64,000 nt of DNA. It comes from Lachnospiraceae oral taxon 107 str. F0167 (GTDB taxonomy: Bacteria > Bacillota > Clostridia > Lachnospirales > Lachnospiraceae). Where the stretch lies: the NCBI GenBank assembly GCA_000209465.1, contig GL890585.1, forward strand, positions 18,880-82,879. The letters are read 5' to 3'. The position numbers and the translations under genes are program-made. The notes under the pieces were generated by a model that saw only the letters and a list, made by a program, of their open reading frames with translations, was not told the origin of the DNA and searched no databases. Positions 56,399 through 64,000 of the stretch are shown here, in pieces; within the stretch, counting starts at the first letter, position 1, and each line of letters begins with the position of its first letter.

Positions 56399-58108
56399 AT
56401 GAAGAAAAGATTGATTGTTGCAGCATTGGCAATAGCCGGTGCAATGTCACTATCAGGGTGTGGAGGCTCAAAATCAAACACTGAACCGGCGGCAGACAGT
56501 ACTAAGGCTGCTGAAAACGGTGATACTAAAAAATCCGGCGATGGTAAAAAGATACTTACTATTCAGCTTGGACCTGATGTGGAGTCCATTGACCCTGCAC
56601 TTAACTCAGCAGTAGATGGTGCAAACTATATCTTATACGCTTTTGAAAATCTTTTAAAGATTGACAAAGAGGGCAAGGTAGTACCAGGGCTGGCAGAGAA
56701 GTATGAGATAAGTGATGACCAGCTTACCTGGACATTCCACTTAAGAGACGGATTAAAATGGTCGGACGGTTCGGACTTTACAGCAGAAGATTTTGTATAC
56801 AGCTGGCAGAGAATGGTTGATCCGAATGTTGCGGCACCTTATGCACAGACAGTGCTTGGAATGGTGGAAGGCTATGATGAGGCTATCGGAAAGCCTGATG
56901 CGGAAGGTAATACTACCATAGATCCGGATCCGACAAAGCTGAAAGTAGAAGCACCTGATGATAAGACTTTAATTGTACATATGGCAAAGCCTACCCCATA
57001 CTTTGATAAGCTTGCGGCATTTGTTTCACTTTCACCTGTTAAAAAGGATGTAGTGGAGGCAAATCCGGACGGTTGGAGTATCGATCCTAAGACATATATT
57101 TCTACAGGTCCTTTTAAGCTTACCGATTGGAAGCCGGGAAGCTACCTTATGTTTGAGAAAAATGAGAACTATTGGGATGCGGATTCAGTAAAACTTGACG
57201 GTATCAAATGTCTGCTGATGGAAGACCAGAATGCAGCTTTCAGTGCTTATGAGTCAGGTGATGCTTTAATGATCAAGAGTATTCCTACACAGGAGATTAC
57301 AACATTAAAGGAAAGAGCTGATTATTATCTTGACCCTATACTTGGAACATATTATCTTGATTTAAATAATACTTTAGACGAGTTTAAAGATTCAAGAGTA
57401 AGAGAGGCGCTTTCACTTGCACTTGACAGAAAATATGTTTCAGAAGTTATTACATCAGGTACATACACTCCGGCAACCGGATTTGTAAGTGAGGGAGTAA
57501 CAGATTGGGACGGTACAGTATGGCAGGACAATATAACAGATTCATCTGCGTATATTAATGTTGAAGATCATGCAGGAAATCTTGCAAAGGCAAAAGAGCT
57601 TTTAAAAGAAGCCGGATATGAGAATGGTGTAGGTCTACCTGAGATGGTTTATTCAACCAATGATGCAAGTTATCACAAGAAGATTGCCGAGTATTTACAG
57701 CAGGCATGGGGAGAGCTTGGTCTTAAGGTAGAAGTAAATATAGTTGAGTGGAAGTCATTTACACCACAGAGAAGATCAGGAAACTATCAGATAGCAAGAG
57801 ACGGTTGGGTAATGGATTACAATGATCCTTCAAATATTTTGGAGCTTGCATTAACAGGAAACGGAAATAACAATGCCAAGTACAGCAATCCTGAGTTTGA
57901 TGCTCTGATGGAAAAGGCGGCTACAGAGAAAGATCCGCAGACAAGATTCGGATACTTCCACCAGGCTGAAGATCTTATGATGAAGGATACAGCTATGGTT
58001 CCGTTGCTTTATTACAATGATTTCTATCTTCAGAGCGATAAGATAACAGGCAGCTGGCACTCACCTGACGGATTCTGGCACTTCGAGTATGCTGATATAG
58101 CCGATTAA
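56399..58108 (+). CDS. oppA: oligopeptide-binding lipoprotein OppA, copy 3
   Basis: A 569-residue SBP_bac_5 protein, closest in layout to copy 1 (LGTYYLDLNNTLDEFKDSRV). It has lipobox LSGC and a longer linker (NTEPAADSTKAAENGDTKK). ATG 56399 is chosen over an in-frame ATG at 56333 because GGAGGAGG lies eight bases upstream and the signal peptide then starts correctly. It has its own promoter and terminator, so it can be expressed separately from the opp operon. Confidence 0.93.
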   Translation: MKKRLIVAALAIAGAMSLSGCGGSKSNTEPAADSTKAAENGDTKKSGDGKKILTIQLGPDVESIDPALNSAVDGANYILYAFENLLKIDKEGKVVPGLAEKYEISDDQLTWTFHLRDGLKWSDGSDFTAEDFVYSWQRMVDPNVAAPYAQTVLGMVEGYDEAIGKPDAEGNTTIDPDPTKLKVEAPDDKTLIVHMAKPTPYFDKLAAFVSLSPVKKDVVEANPDGWSIDPKTYISTGPFKLTDWKPGSYLMFEKNENYWDADSVKLDGIKCLLMEDQNAAFSAYESGDALMIKSIPTQEITTLKERADYYLDPILGTYYLDLNNTLDEFKDSRVREALSLALDRKYVSEVITSGTYTPATGFVSEGVTDWDGTVWQDNITDSSAYINVEDHAGNLAKAKELLKEAGYENGVGLPEMVYSTNDASYHKKIAEYLQQAWGELGLKVEVNIVEWKSFTPQRRSGNYQIARDGWVMDYNDPSNILELALTGNGNNNAKYSNPEFDALMEKAATEKDPQTRFGYFHQAEDLMMKDTAMVPLLYYNDFYLQSDKITGSWHSPDGFWHFEYADIAD

Positions 58109-58145
58109 GATAAATATAAAGTACATATTTTAGTATAATAAAATG

Positions 58146-58182
58146 TGGTTGTCGTTAATATGTTAAACGACAACCATTTTTA
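58146..58182. terminator. terminator after the third oppA
   Basis: GGTTGTCGTT and AACGACAACC are exact complements with a short loop, then ATTTTTAT. It may also serve the convergent minus-strand genes. Confidence 0.9.
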
Positions 58183-58195
58183 TATGCTTGTATTG

Positions 58196-58960
58196 TCATT
58201 CATCTATAAACTCGGTCATATACTTTCTTCTTATAAGAGGGCAATGCTGTCTTTGCAAATTTACATTTTCTCTTTCTTTTATTGAAACATTTTCAAAAAA
58301 TGCTTTCCAAAGCTTAGAATAAGGAGTTTTTATATCATTTAACTTTGTAGCAGCTTCAAGCTCATTTTTTTCAACTGTTTGCAGGTAGCAGTCACCGTCC
58401 TTTGGATGGATTAGAGCAATGCTTCTTGAACAGTCTATAATGATCCAGTTAAGAGAAGGCATTCTGTTTTTAAAATGATAGGCAAGCTCGGCAAGTATAT
58501 CATGCTTGGGTTCGATAGTTGCCAAAAAGAGATCTTCACCCACTTCTTTAAATCTTGTAAACTCCTTATAGGAGTGAATTTCACGGCTGACCGCTGTTTG
58601 AAACTTTAAAAGTTTCATAACAACTTCTTCACCGGACATAGAATTGATATTTTTACCATATTTAAAAGCAAGTCTCAGGTAATTATAAATATCATTTCCT
58701 GTATCTTTATAATATAAAAAAGCCGTGTAAACAGTCCGATATGTTTGTATGGAAAGCTTGTGCTTAATACTTTCTATAACCTTTTTTGTATTTTTAATAT
58801 CGGTGTTTACATATATAATTTCCGAAAACATATTTTGCTGTGTAAATAAATGCTTTTGCAATTGTATATTCTCATTTTTATGGCAAAGGCTGTATTCCCA
58901 AGCTGTGTATATACATGACGCCAAGGCATAGAAGTTATCATCATATGTAAATATTTTCAT
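58196..58960 (-). CDS. TIGR03915-type protein (DUF4130), putative DNA metabolism
   Basis: A 254-residue protein starting MKIFTYDDNFYALASCIYTAWE, with RTVYTAFLYYKDTG (about 95), FKEVGEDLFLATIEPKHDIL (about 142) and the C-terminal LWKAFFENVSIKERENVNLQRQ segment near 215. This matches the TIGR03915/DUF4130 family, whose genes usually sit beside a TIGR03916 radical SAM protein, as here. The two genes share one base at the junction (stop/start at 58960). Its biochemical role is not established. Confidence 0.85.
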   Translation of the reverse strand: MKIFTYDDNFYALASCIYTAWEYSLCHKNENIQLQKHLFTQQNMFSEIIYVNTDIKNTKKVIESIKHKLSIQTYRTVYTAFLYYKDTGNDIYNYLRLAFKYGKNINSMSGEEVVMKLLKFQTAVSREIHSYKEFTRFKEVGEDLFLATIEPKHDILAELAYHFKNRMPSLNWIIIDCSRSIALIHPKDGDCYLQTVEKNELEAATKLNDIKTPYSKLWKAFFENVSIKERENVNLQRQHCPLIRRKYMTEFIDE

Positions 58961-60369
58961 TATTTCAACCCAAAATCATCAAATAGAGATAACTGTCTTT
59001 CGGATTGGTAGCTTTGTTGAAAGTTCTTATTGCCACCTAACATGATAAGTCTATTTGTTATATATTTTTCATCCAATAAAGTTTTGTACATCATTTTGCC
59101 ATTACAGGTTAAAAAGTAATGTGCCCTTTTTAAAACTACGCCCATCTTGGCAAGGGAATTAAAGTCGAGCAGAGAGTGTCTGCGAGAACTTACAATCCTT
59201 TTTGCAGCCTTAGGACCTATACCCGGTACTCTAAGCAGACGGGATATATCGGCTGTCTGTACTTCCACGGGGAAATACTCCAAATGTTTGACAGCCCAAT
59301 TGCATTTAGGATCTATATAGGTATTGAAGTCCGGCTCCTCTTTGCTTAGAAGTTCCCGAGCATTAAAGCCGTAAAATCTAATAAGCCAATCAGCTTGATA
59401 AAGCCTATGTTCTCTTAAAAGAGGAACAGCCGTACCGGGATTCGGTAGAGATGAATCCTCATTAACAGGAATATATGCTGAATAAAATACCCTTTTTAAA
59501 TCAAAATCTTTATATAGATTTTGAGCAGTCATAAGTATGGTATAATCACTGTCATCACCGGCACCTATAATCATTTGTGTACTTTGTCCGGAAGGTACAA
59601 AGGGGCGAATATTAGCCTGTTTGGTGATAAGTGAAGATTTTAAAGTATTATCTCCCTCAATTTGGGCTACATCGTTAAATATACTGCCGGGTATATATTT
59701 ATTGATATTGCTTCTTGGGAGTTTCGGACTCTCTCCAATACTTAGCCTATTCATCGCTATGGAATCCTTTATTTTTTTCATAGGATTTGATATAAGATTG
59801 AAGCTTTTATTGGGAGCATATTTTTTTAGGCTTGATTCGGTAGGGAACTCAATATTAACACTCATCCTGTCTGCAAGAGATCCTGCCTGTAAAAGTAATT
59901 CATCAGAGGAACCGGGTATGGCTTTAACATGCACATATCCGTTAAACATGTATTCATTCCTTAACAGACTCAGAGTCTCGCAAATCCTTTCCATAGTAAA
60001 GTTCGGGCTGTTAATTATACCGGAACTTAAAAACAAGCCTTCAATATAATTCCTTTTGTAAAATTCCACAGTCAACTCACAGATCTCTCTTGGAGTAAAG
60101 CATGCACGGCGTATATCATTACTTTTTCTGTTAATACAGTATTTACAATCAAAAATACAATGGTTGGTCATAAGTATCTTAAGCAAAGAAATACATCTAC
60201 CATCGCTGCTGAAAGTATGGCATATTCCTGAGGCTACGCTATTACCTAGTTTTCCTTCTTTTCCCTTTCTATCCACTCCGCTTGAAGTGCAGGCAACATC
60301 ATACTTAGCAGCATCTGATAGTATTTCAAGCTTTTTTAAAGTATCTTCTTTAGAACATATGTTTATCAT
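58960..60369 (-). CDS. radical SAM protein with helix-hairpin-helix (TIGR03916, putative DNA modification/repair)
   Basis: A 469-residue protein. Radical SAM motif Cys71-x3-Cys75-x2-Cys78 (NHCIFDCKYCINRK) should bind the 4Fe-4S cluster. A helix-hairpin-helix (LRVPGIGPKAAKRIVSS, about residue 380-400) suggests DNA contact. Opening motif EILSDAAKYDVACTSSGV is typical of TIGR03916. The open frame extends upstream to 60615, but the only sensible ATG is 60369, six bases after a TATAAT. It therefore appears leaderless and lacks a ribosome site. The promoter holds a LexA-type box, so it is probably induced by DNA damage with its partner gene. Confidence 0.87.
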   Translation of the reverse strand: MINICSKEDTLKKLEILSDAAKYDVACTSSGVDRKGKEGKLGNSVASGICHTFSSDGRCISLLKILMTNHCIFDCKYCINRKSNDIRRACFTPREICELTVEFYKRNYIEGLFLSSGIINSPNFTMERICETLSLLRNEYMFNGYVHVKAIPGSSDELLLQAGSLADRMSVNIEFPTESSLKKYAPNKSFNLISNPMKKIKDSIAMNRLSIGESPKLPRSNINKYIPGSIFNDVAQIEGDNTLKSSLITKQANIRPFVPSGQSTQMIIGAGDDSDYTILMTAQNLYKDFDLKRVFYSAYIPVNEDSSLPNPGTAVPLLREHRLYQADWLIRFYGFNARELLSKEEPDFNTYIDPKCNWAVKHLEYFPVEVQTADISRLLRVPGIGPKAAKRIVSSRRHSLLDFNSLAKMGVVLKRAHYFLTCNGKMMYKTLLDEKYITNRLIMLGGNKNFQQSYQSERQLSLFDDFGLK

Positions 60370-60375
60370 AAATAG

Positions 60376-60405
60376 ATTATACAGGAACATATGTTCGTGT
60401 GTCAA
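60376..60405 (-). promoter_or_regulatory. promoter with LexA (SOS) box
   Basis: Minus strand: TTGACA (60405-60400), 18-base spacer, TATAAT (60381-60376). The spacer holds CGAACATATGTTC with GAAC-N4-GTTC at 60396-60385, the Gram-positive LexA/DinR operator core. LexA bound there would block RNA polymerase. Confidence 0.85.
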
Positions 60406-60562
60406 TAGGTATTGTTCTGATATAATTCTTTGATGCTTTTTGAAATATATAGGTAAGTAGACACTAATTTCAGAATGGAAAAATGCCTTAAAAATGCTAT
60501 GATCTTTTTGTAGGGAAAGTAGGAAATAAATTATAGATGTCAGATACCGATAGGAGGAACTT

Positions 60563-61349
60563 ATGGATAAAGAAAAGACTTCTTCGCAAAATATAAATGT
60601 AGATAAAAATAACAATCCGTTTGAAGAGATTGTTACGATTGTAGAAAATTCAAAGGATCGTGCATATAGAAAAGTTAATGAAGAGTTGATCTTAATGTAT
60701 CAAGAGGTAGGAAAATATATCAGTAAAAAAACTGAAGAAGCATCTTATGGTTCCTGATTTGTTGATAATGTGGCAGAATTTTTTTCAACAAACTATCCTG
60801 AGCTGAAGGGATTTAATCGTATAGGACTTTACAGAATGAAGCAATTCTACGAGTTATATAAAGATGATGAAAAAGTGTCACCACCGGTGACACAATTGAG
60901 TTGGTCTAATCACTTGAAAATAATGTCGGCTTCTAAAAGCCAAGAAGAGAGAAGATTTTATATTGAATTGGCAGTAAAAGAGAGATATTCAAAGCGTGAG
61001 TTGGAAAGACAGATGTATAGCGGTTACTATGAACGCTTTATGCTTTCAAATGGCAATATGTTGCCGGCAATTCAAAAAGCAAAACAAGAAACACAGAATT
61101 TATTTTTAGACAAATATGTTTTAGAGTTCCTTAATGCACCAAAGGGAGGTAACGAAAAAGATTTTCAAAAATCAATACCGGAGAACTTGAAGAACTTTGT
61201 TTTAGAAATTGGAAAAGATGATTGTCATGTTTAGTTGCATTTGAACTCAAGATTGGAGAATTCAAGCCTGAATATATAGGAAAGATGAATCTGTATTTGG
61301 AAGCATTGGATGGAGAAGTTAAGAAAAAAACGGAAAATAATAATTTTTA
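60563..61349 (+). pseudogene. broken YhcG/DUF1016-type PDDEXK nuclease gene
   Basis: ATG 60563 opens a DUF1016 N-terminal domain that stops at TGA 60755-60757 after SYGS. The same frame continues FVDNVAEFFSTNYPELKGFN and runs to 61234, so GGA-to-TGA is the likely lesion. After LEIGKDD the sequence jumps frame to VAFELKIGEFKPEYIGKMNL (61233-61350). This skips the residues that normally hold the nuclease core between them, so an internal deletion is also present. The 3' end is replaced by an insertion sequence fragment. In other genomes the intact protein is often a phage- or restriction-associated nuclease. Confidence 0.85.
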
Positions 61350-61355
61350 ATGAGG

Positions 61356-61569
61356 TGATTTTCGAGCAGAGTAAGAAACTGAGATTTGTCAGATTCAAAA
61401 ATATTTTCCAAAGAGAGTTGTTTTGTGATATCACAGTAATGTCTCCTTGAGGGATGTGGTTTATGGTTTTGTGCAACTCCATTATATCACAGACCTAGAG
61501 GAGATTTTTATATTTAGTAACAAAAAAGTGTAGTATTTATATGGCTTTTGGCGTTTCGCAAACGCCTAA
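61356..61569 (-). mobile_element. truncated insertion sequence copy (5' end only)
   Basis: This stretch matches 62970-63203 of the complete element in the same orientation, including the transposase start (MELHKTINHIPQGDIT), the GACCTAGAGGAGA region and the end GGCGTTTCGCAAACGCC. About 20 bases are deleted inside (between short AAAATAT repeats), and everything after the first ~55 transposase codons is missing. Confidence 0.8.
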
Positions 61570-61582
61570 CTATGTTTAATGA

Positions 61583-63203
61583 TTAGGTAATTGCGAAACT
61601 CGCTGAGCTCGTTCGCAATCCTTATTGTATACAAGGATAAATTTGTGCAAAGCACAAATTTTAAGCTAAAAAGTTGATAACTACAAGATTTAGACGCACT
61701 TTAATAAGCATAGTGCTTATATAAAGTTGATAAGTCCTAAGCAATTAAAGATTTTAAACTTCTGATATGTTGTCGTTGGTTGATTTTATCGGCAACAACT
61801 ACAGTTAATAACTGTGATATACCGGCTAGCAGTAAATCGGAATGCAGTGTTTTTTCATTTGTTGTTTTCCGTTTAGCAATGCAGAAACTATCATTAAAGT
61901 GATTGATTGATTTTTCAACATTTACCCTGATCTTATATGTTTCATCCCACTCTTTAGAACCTCGTTCTACTCCGGGATAAGCTCTGAGATTCTTTTCAGG
62001 ATAAACATAAATCATTCTACCGCAGGAAGAAGTTGTACAGGGATTGTCACAGTGACAGACACGTCTTTTGGACTTGTCTTGTCGGTTGTATTCCCATTTC
62101 ATTTTTGGACAAACGAACTTTATTGTAGACAGCTTGCTCCTTAAATGGGATTTACTTCCTTCACGTTTCATTGGAAGTGAAGGATCATGAGGGCAACAAG
62201 GAATACCATTTTCATTGAATGTATATTTAACATTATCCATTGAGAGATTAACTTTTAAAGGAATAAATGCTTTTTTGAAATTGAAATCTTCAAAAAGTGA
62301 TTTGTAAATCTCAATGGTATCAAAGGCTGCATCACCAAGGAATATAGATGGTTTAATGTGAGGATGCCTTGTTTTAAAGTCCTTTAAGGTAGGCAGTAAA
62401 GCCTTGGAATCAGCAAGCGATTTGTCTTCACCCGGAGACTTTGCTTTCTTTTCAACTACAATGTCAGGATGAGAAGAAAGATAACTCTTGTTGTAGAAAT
62501 CAATGGAACGAACAATTCCAAGTCCATTGGTAATAATACCGAACTTGTAAGCGTAGCAGAAATGTCCGTTAATGTACTGCTGTTTAACCTCATTATTTGA
62601 CGAAGCCGATGTAGGCATAGAAGCATATGCCACCTTATAAGGGTCATAAGAACTATCAAAATGCATAGATTTTGCATAGGCTTTGAGCTGCCTGATAATG
62701 CGGTTGGCGTATTTAGGATTATTTTCGGTTACATAAGCTTCAATACCTGAAGTGTCAAACAAGAGCATAGAAGCAAGGTTGTTATCAATATCTTGGCATA
62801 TCGGTTCAGTTAAATCAACAAGCTTATCAAAAACAGCTTGTAAGTCCGATAAAAAATCCTGTTTAAAACGAGTGATTTTAGAAGCATCAGGAAATTTGCG
62901 ATTTCTGCCGGTGGCTGCATAGTAATGATTGTAAAAAGAAAACGGAATAATTTCATCAAGGTCAATATGATTTTCCAGCAGAGTAAGAAACTGAGGTTTG
63001 TCAGATTCAAAAATATCTTTACAATCTTCAAAAATATCTGCCAAAGAGAGTTGTTTTTGTGATATCATAGTAATGTCTCCTTTCGGGATGTGGTTTCTGG
63101 TTTTGTGCAACTCCATTATATCACAGACCTAGAGGAGATTTTTATATTTAGTAACAAAAATGTGTCGTATTTATATGGCTTTTGGCATTTCGCAAACGCC
63201 TAA
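61583..63203 (-). mobile_element. insertion sequence with DDE transposase, about 1.6 kb
   Basis: The element is bounded by short imperfect inverted ends: TTAGGTAATTGCGAAAC at 61583-61599, and its counterpart ATTTCGCAAACGCCTAA at 63187-63203. It contains one transposase gene on the minus strand. The left side abuts the truncated copy at 61356-61569. I could not define a target duplication. Boundaries are approximate. Confidence 0.65.
61737..63068 (-). CDS. DDE transposase (IS1182/IS5-like)
   Basis: A 443-residue transposase with a DUF772-like N-terminus (SLADIFEDCKDIF ... AATGRNRKFPDASKITRF), first catalytic Asp in LLFDTSGIEAY, second in IFLGDAAFD and Glu in RVNVEKSINHF; Cys pairs near residue 330-345 may bind zinc. 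I chose ATG 63068 (MISQKQLSL) with AAAGGAG eight bases upstream over an in-frame ATG 16 codons earlier. It appears intact and could be active. Exact IS family needs comparison. Confidence 0.85.
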   Translation of the reverse strand: MISQKQLSLADIFEDCKDIFESDKPQFLTLLENHIDLDEIIPFSFYNHYYAATGRNRKFPDASKITRFKQDFLSDLQAVFDKLVDLTEPICQDIDNNLASMLLFDTSGIEAYVTENNPKYANRIIRQLKAYAKSMHFDSSYDPYKVAYASMPTSASSNNEVKQQYINGHFCYAYKFGIITNGLGIVRSIDFYNKSYLSSHPDIVVEKKAKSPGEDKSLADSKALLPTLKDFKTRHPHIKPSIFLGDAAFDTIEIYKSLFEDFNFKKAFIPLKVNLSMDNVKYTFNENGIPCCPHDPSLPMKREGSKSHLRSKLSTIKFVCPKMKWEYNRQDKSKRRVCHCDNPCTTSSCGRMIYVYPEKNLRAYPGVERGSKEWDETYKIRVNVEKSINHFNDSFCIAKRKTTNEKTLHSDLLLAGISQLLTVVVADKINQRQHIRSLKSLIA

Positions 63204-63614
63204 AATATAAATAGTAAGGCAAAGGAGAAAGAAAAGGCTAGGGTAATTGCATTAGAACAAGTAACAACAAAAAGACCTAATGAAACAGTTATATATAGAC
63301 GTGGAAATGGAAATGCAACTAATTTAACTCCTAGACCCATAGATTTACATACAGGATTGTCTTATGAGTTGAAAGTTCCGGCAGCAACGGAGTATACTAT
63401 TACAACTATGGAGGCAATAAATGCAACAGGAGTATTAACGGCAGTTATAGATAAACCAAATCATGTTTCTGTAAGACCTGTAAATCCTTTGGAGATGATG
63501 GAATGGATTAATAGCAGGCCAACAGCAAAAGAGAATCCATACTACTTAACAAAAATATTAGCATCAATATATATAAGAGATAATGGAGGAGCATGTAATG
63601 TCAAAATTGATTGA
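63204..63614 (+). pseudogene. C-terminal toxin domain of a polymorphic toxin, cut off by the insertion sequence
   Basis: The frame is open from the IS end (63204) to TGA 63612-63614, about 136 codons with no proper start. It reads AKEKEKARVIALEQVTTKRP, NETVIYRRGNGNATNLTPRP, TGLSYELKVPAATEYTITTM and NHVSVRPVNPLEMMEWINSR. This pattern resembles C-terminal toxin domains attached to large RHS/CdiA/YeeF-like secreted proteins; I cannot assign the enzymatic class. The large N-terminal part is lost upstream of the IS. The immunity gene overlaps its end by 17 bases, which supports the toxin call. Confidence 0.6.
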
Positions 63615-64000
63615 TAACTTAATTAAAAAATATGAATATAATATTTACATTAACGAGAATATATCTGGGGAAAAACTAGACAAATTAGCATTATTATTAG
63701 AAAAAGAAGAAAATAATACAGAAACTTATTTTAATCCTTTGAGATACAAAAGTAAGTTTTCATGGTTCAATATTCTATATATTATAGAAAGGATGAGTTA
63801 CACTAGAAAATTAGAGTATATACCATTTTTAATAGAACTATTACAAGATGCAAATTGGCCTACATTTGAGTATACTGTTTCATTATTGGTGTCTTACAAT
63901 AAAAATAGATTTGTTTGTCCCTACTGTAGAAAGACTACTGTTGGAAAGGACATAATTGAAGATGATGATGAAATAGTGGATATCTGGAATAGCTATACTT
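63598..64000 (+). CDS. probable immunity protein, DUF5071-like (3' end outside window)
   Basis: ATG 63598 behind GGAGGAG opens a frame of 134 codons running off the window end. The segment YIPFLIELLQDANWPTFEYT resembles the LLxxLQDxNWP motif of HEAT-like DUF5071 immunity proteins. A CPYC pair appears near residue 105. It overlaps the toxin-domain gene by 17 bases, the usual order for toxin-immunity pairs. With the toxin truncated upstream, it may now be an orphan immunity gene. Confidence 0.65.
   Translation, partial: MSKLIDNLIKKYEYNIYINENISGEKLDKLALLLEKEENNTETYFNPLRYKSKFSWFNILYIIERMSYTRKLEYIPFLIELLQDANWPTFEYTVSLLVSYNKNRFVCPYCRKTTVGKDIIEDDDEIVDIWNSYT

Noticed and set aside
60370..60615. N-terminal extension of the radical SAM frame up to 60615
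   Set aside because: It would run through the promoter and LexA box, encodes an unrelated hydrophobic stretch, and family members begin near the 60369 ATG.
61231..61482. Small minus-strand ORF of 83 codons as a gene of its own
   Set aside because: Its first 20 residues copy the transposase start and the rest is an out-of-frame fusion with the decayed nuclease gene; it is an IS remnant.

Overview
The window comes from a low-GC Gram-positive anaerobe, most likely a member of the Lachnospiraceae (Clostridia). The evidence is strong GGAGG ribosome sites, many lipoprotein binding proteins with a Cys lipobox, a V-type ATP synthase, YesM/YesN regulators, and sugar, oligopeptide and amino-acid ABC systems. 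I cannot name the species from sequence alone. No rRNA or tRNA gene was seen.

Layout. 1-1161: 3' part of a MATE exporter. 1379-8576: an RbsABC-type sugar ABC transporter, then a YesM/YesN two-component system with its own membrane-anchored sugar-binding protein. 8825-10777: a sucrose/beta-glucoside-type PTS EIIBCA. 11040-11477: remnant of an ABC exporter ATPase. 11484-23519: a ~12-kb block bounded by two 91-bp direct repeats (3 mismatches). It carries one co-directional gene train: a Liv-type ABC importer (5 genes), dhaK, dhaL, two tandem UroD/MtaA-fold proteins with a zinc HxC...C motif, a DhaR-like regulator with a dead AAA+ domain, and cyuA (cysteine desulfidase). 23.5-24.5 kb: antitoxin remnants, hairpins and a small zinc-ribbon protein. 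24837-25763: a CRISPR array (13 repeats, 12 spacers) whose repeat 3' end matches type III-A repeats, with no cas genes nearby. 25.9-27.3 kb: a DUF6106-like membrane protein and a PucR/CdaR-type regulator. 27.4-37.6 kb: malto-oligosaccharide use (MsmK ATPase, two GH13 glucosidases, MalEFG-type transporter, MalQ). 37.7-47.0 kb: a V-type ATPase operon on the minus strand, with a frameshift in subunit C. 47.4-58.1 kb: an oligopeptide ABC operon with three paralogous binding proteins; a RelBE module sits before the third. 58.2-60.4 kb: a TIGR03915-type protein and a radical SAM DNA-repair-like protein behind a promoter containing a LexA/SOS box. 60.5-64.0 kb: a decayed YhcG-type nuclease gene, one truncated and one complete insertion sequence, and the C-terminal toxin domain of a polymorphic toxin with its immunity gene (cut by the window end).

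How the genes work together. The window is dominated by uptake and catabolism. The malto-oligosaccharide cluster pairs an isomaltase-type (Val after the nucleophile) with a maltase-type (Ala) GH13 enzyme. The repeat-bounded block reads as one pathway: import of an amino-acid-like compound, a zinc-thiolate enzyme pair, phosphorylation of a dihydroxyacetone-like triose, and cysteine breakdown to pyruvate, ammonia and sulfide. My working hypothesis is catabolism of a thioether or S-alkyl amino acid. This is inference; I know of no described pathway with this gene set.
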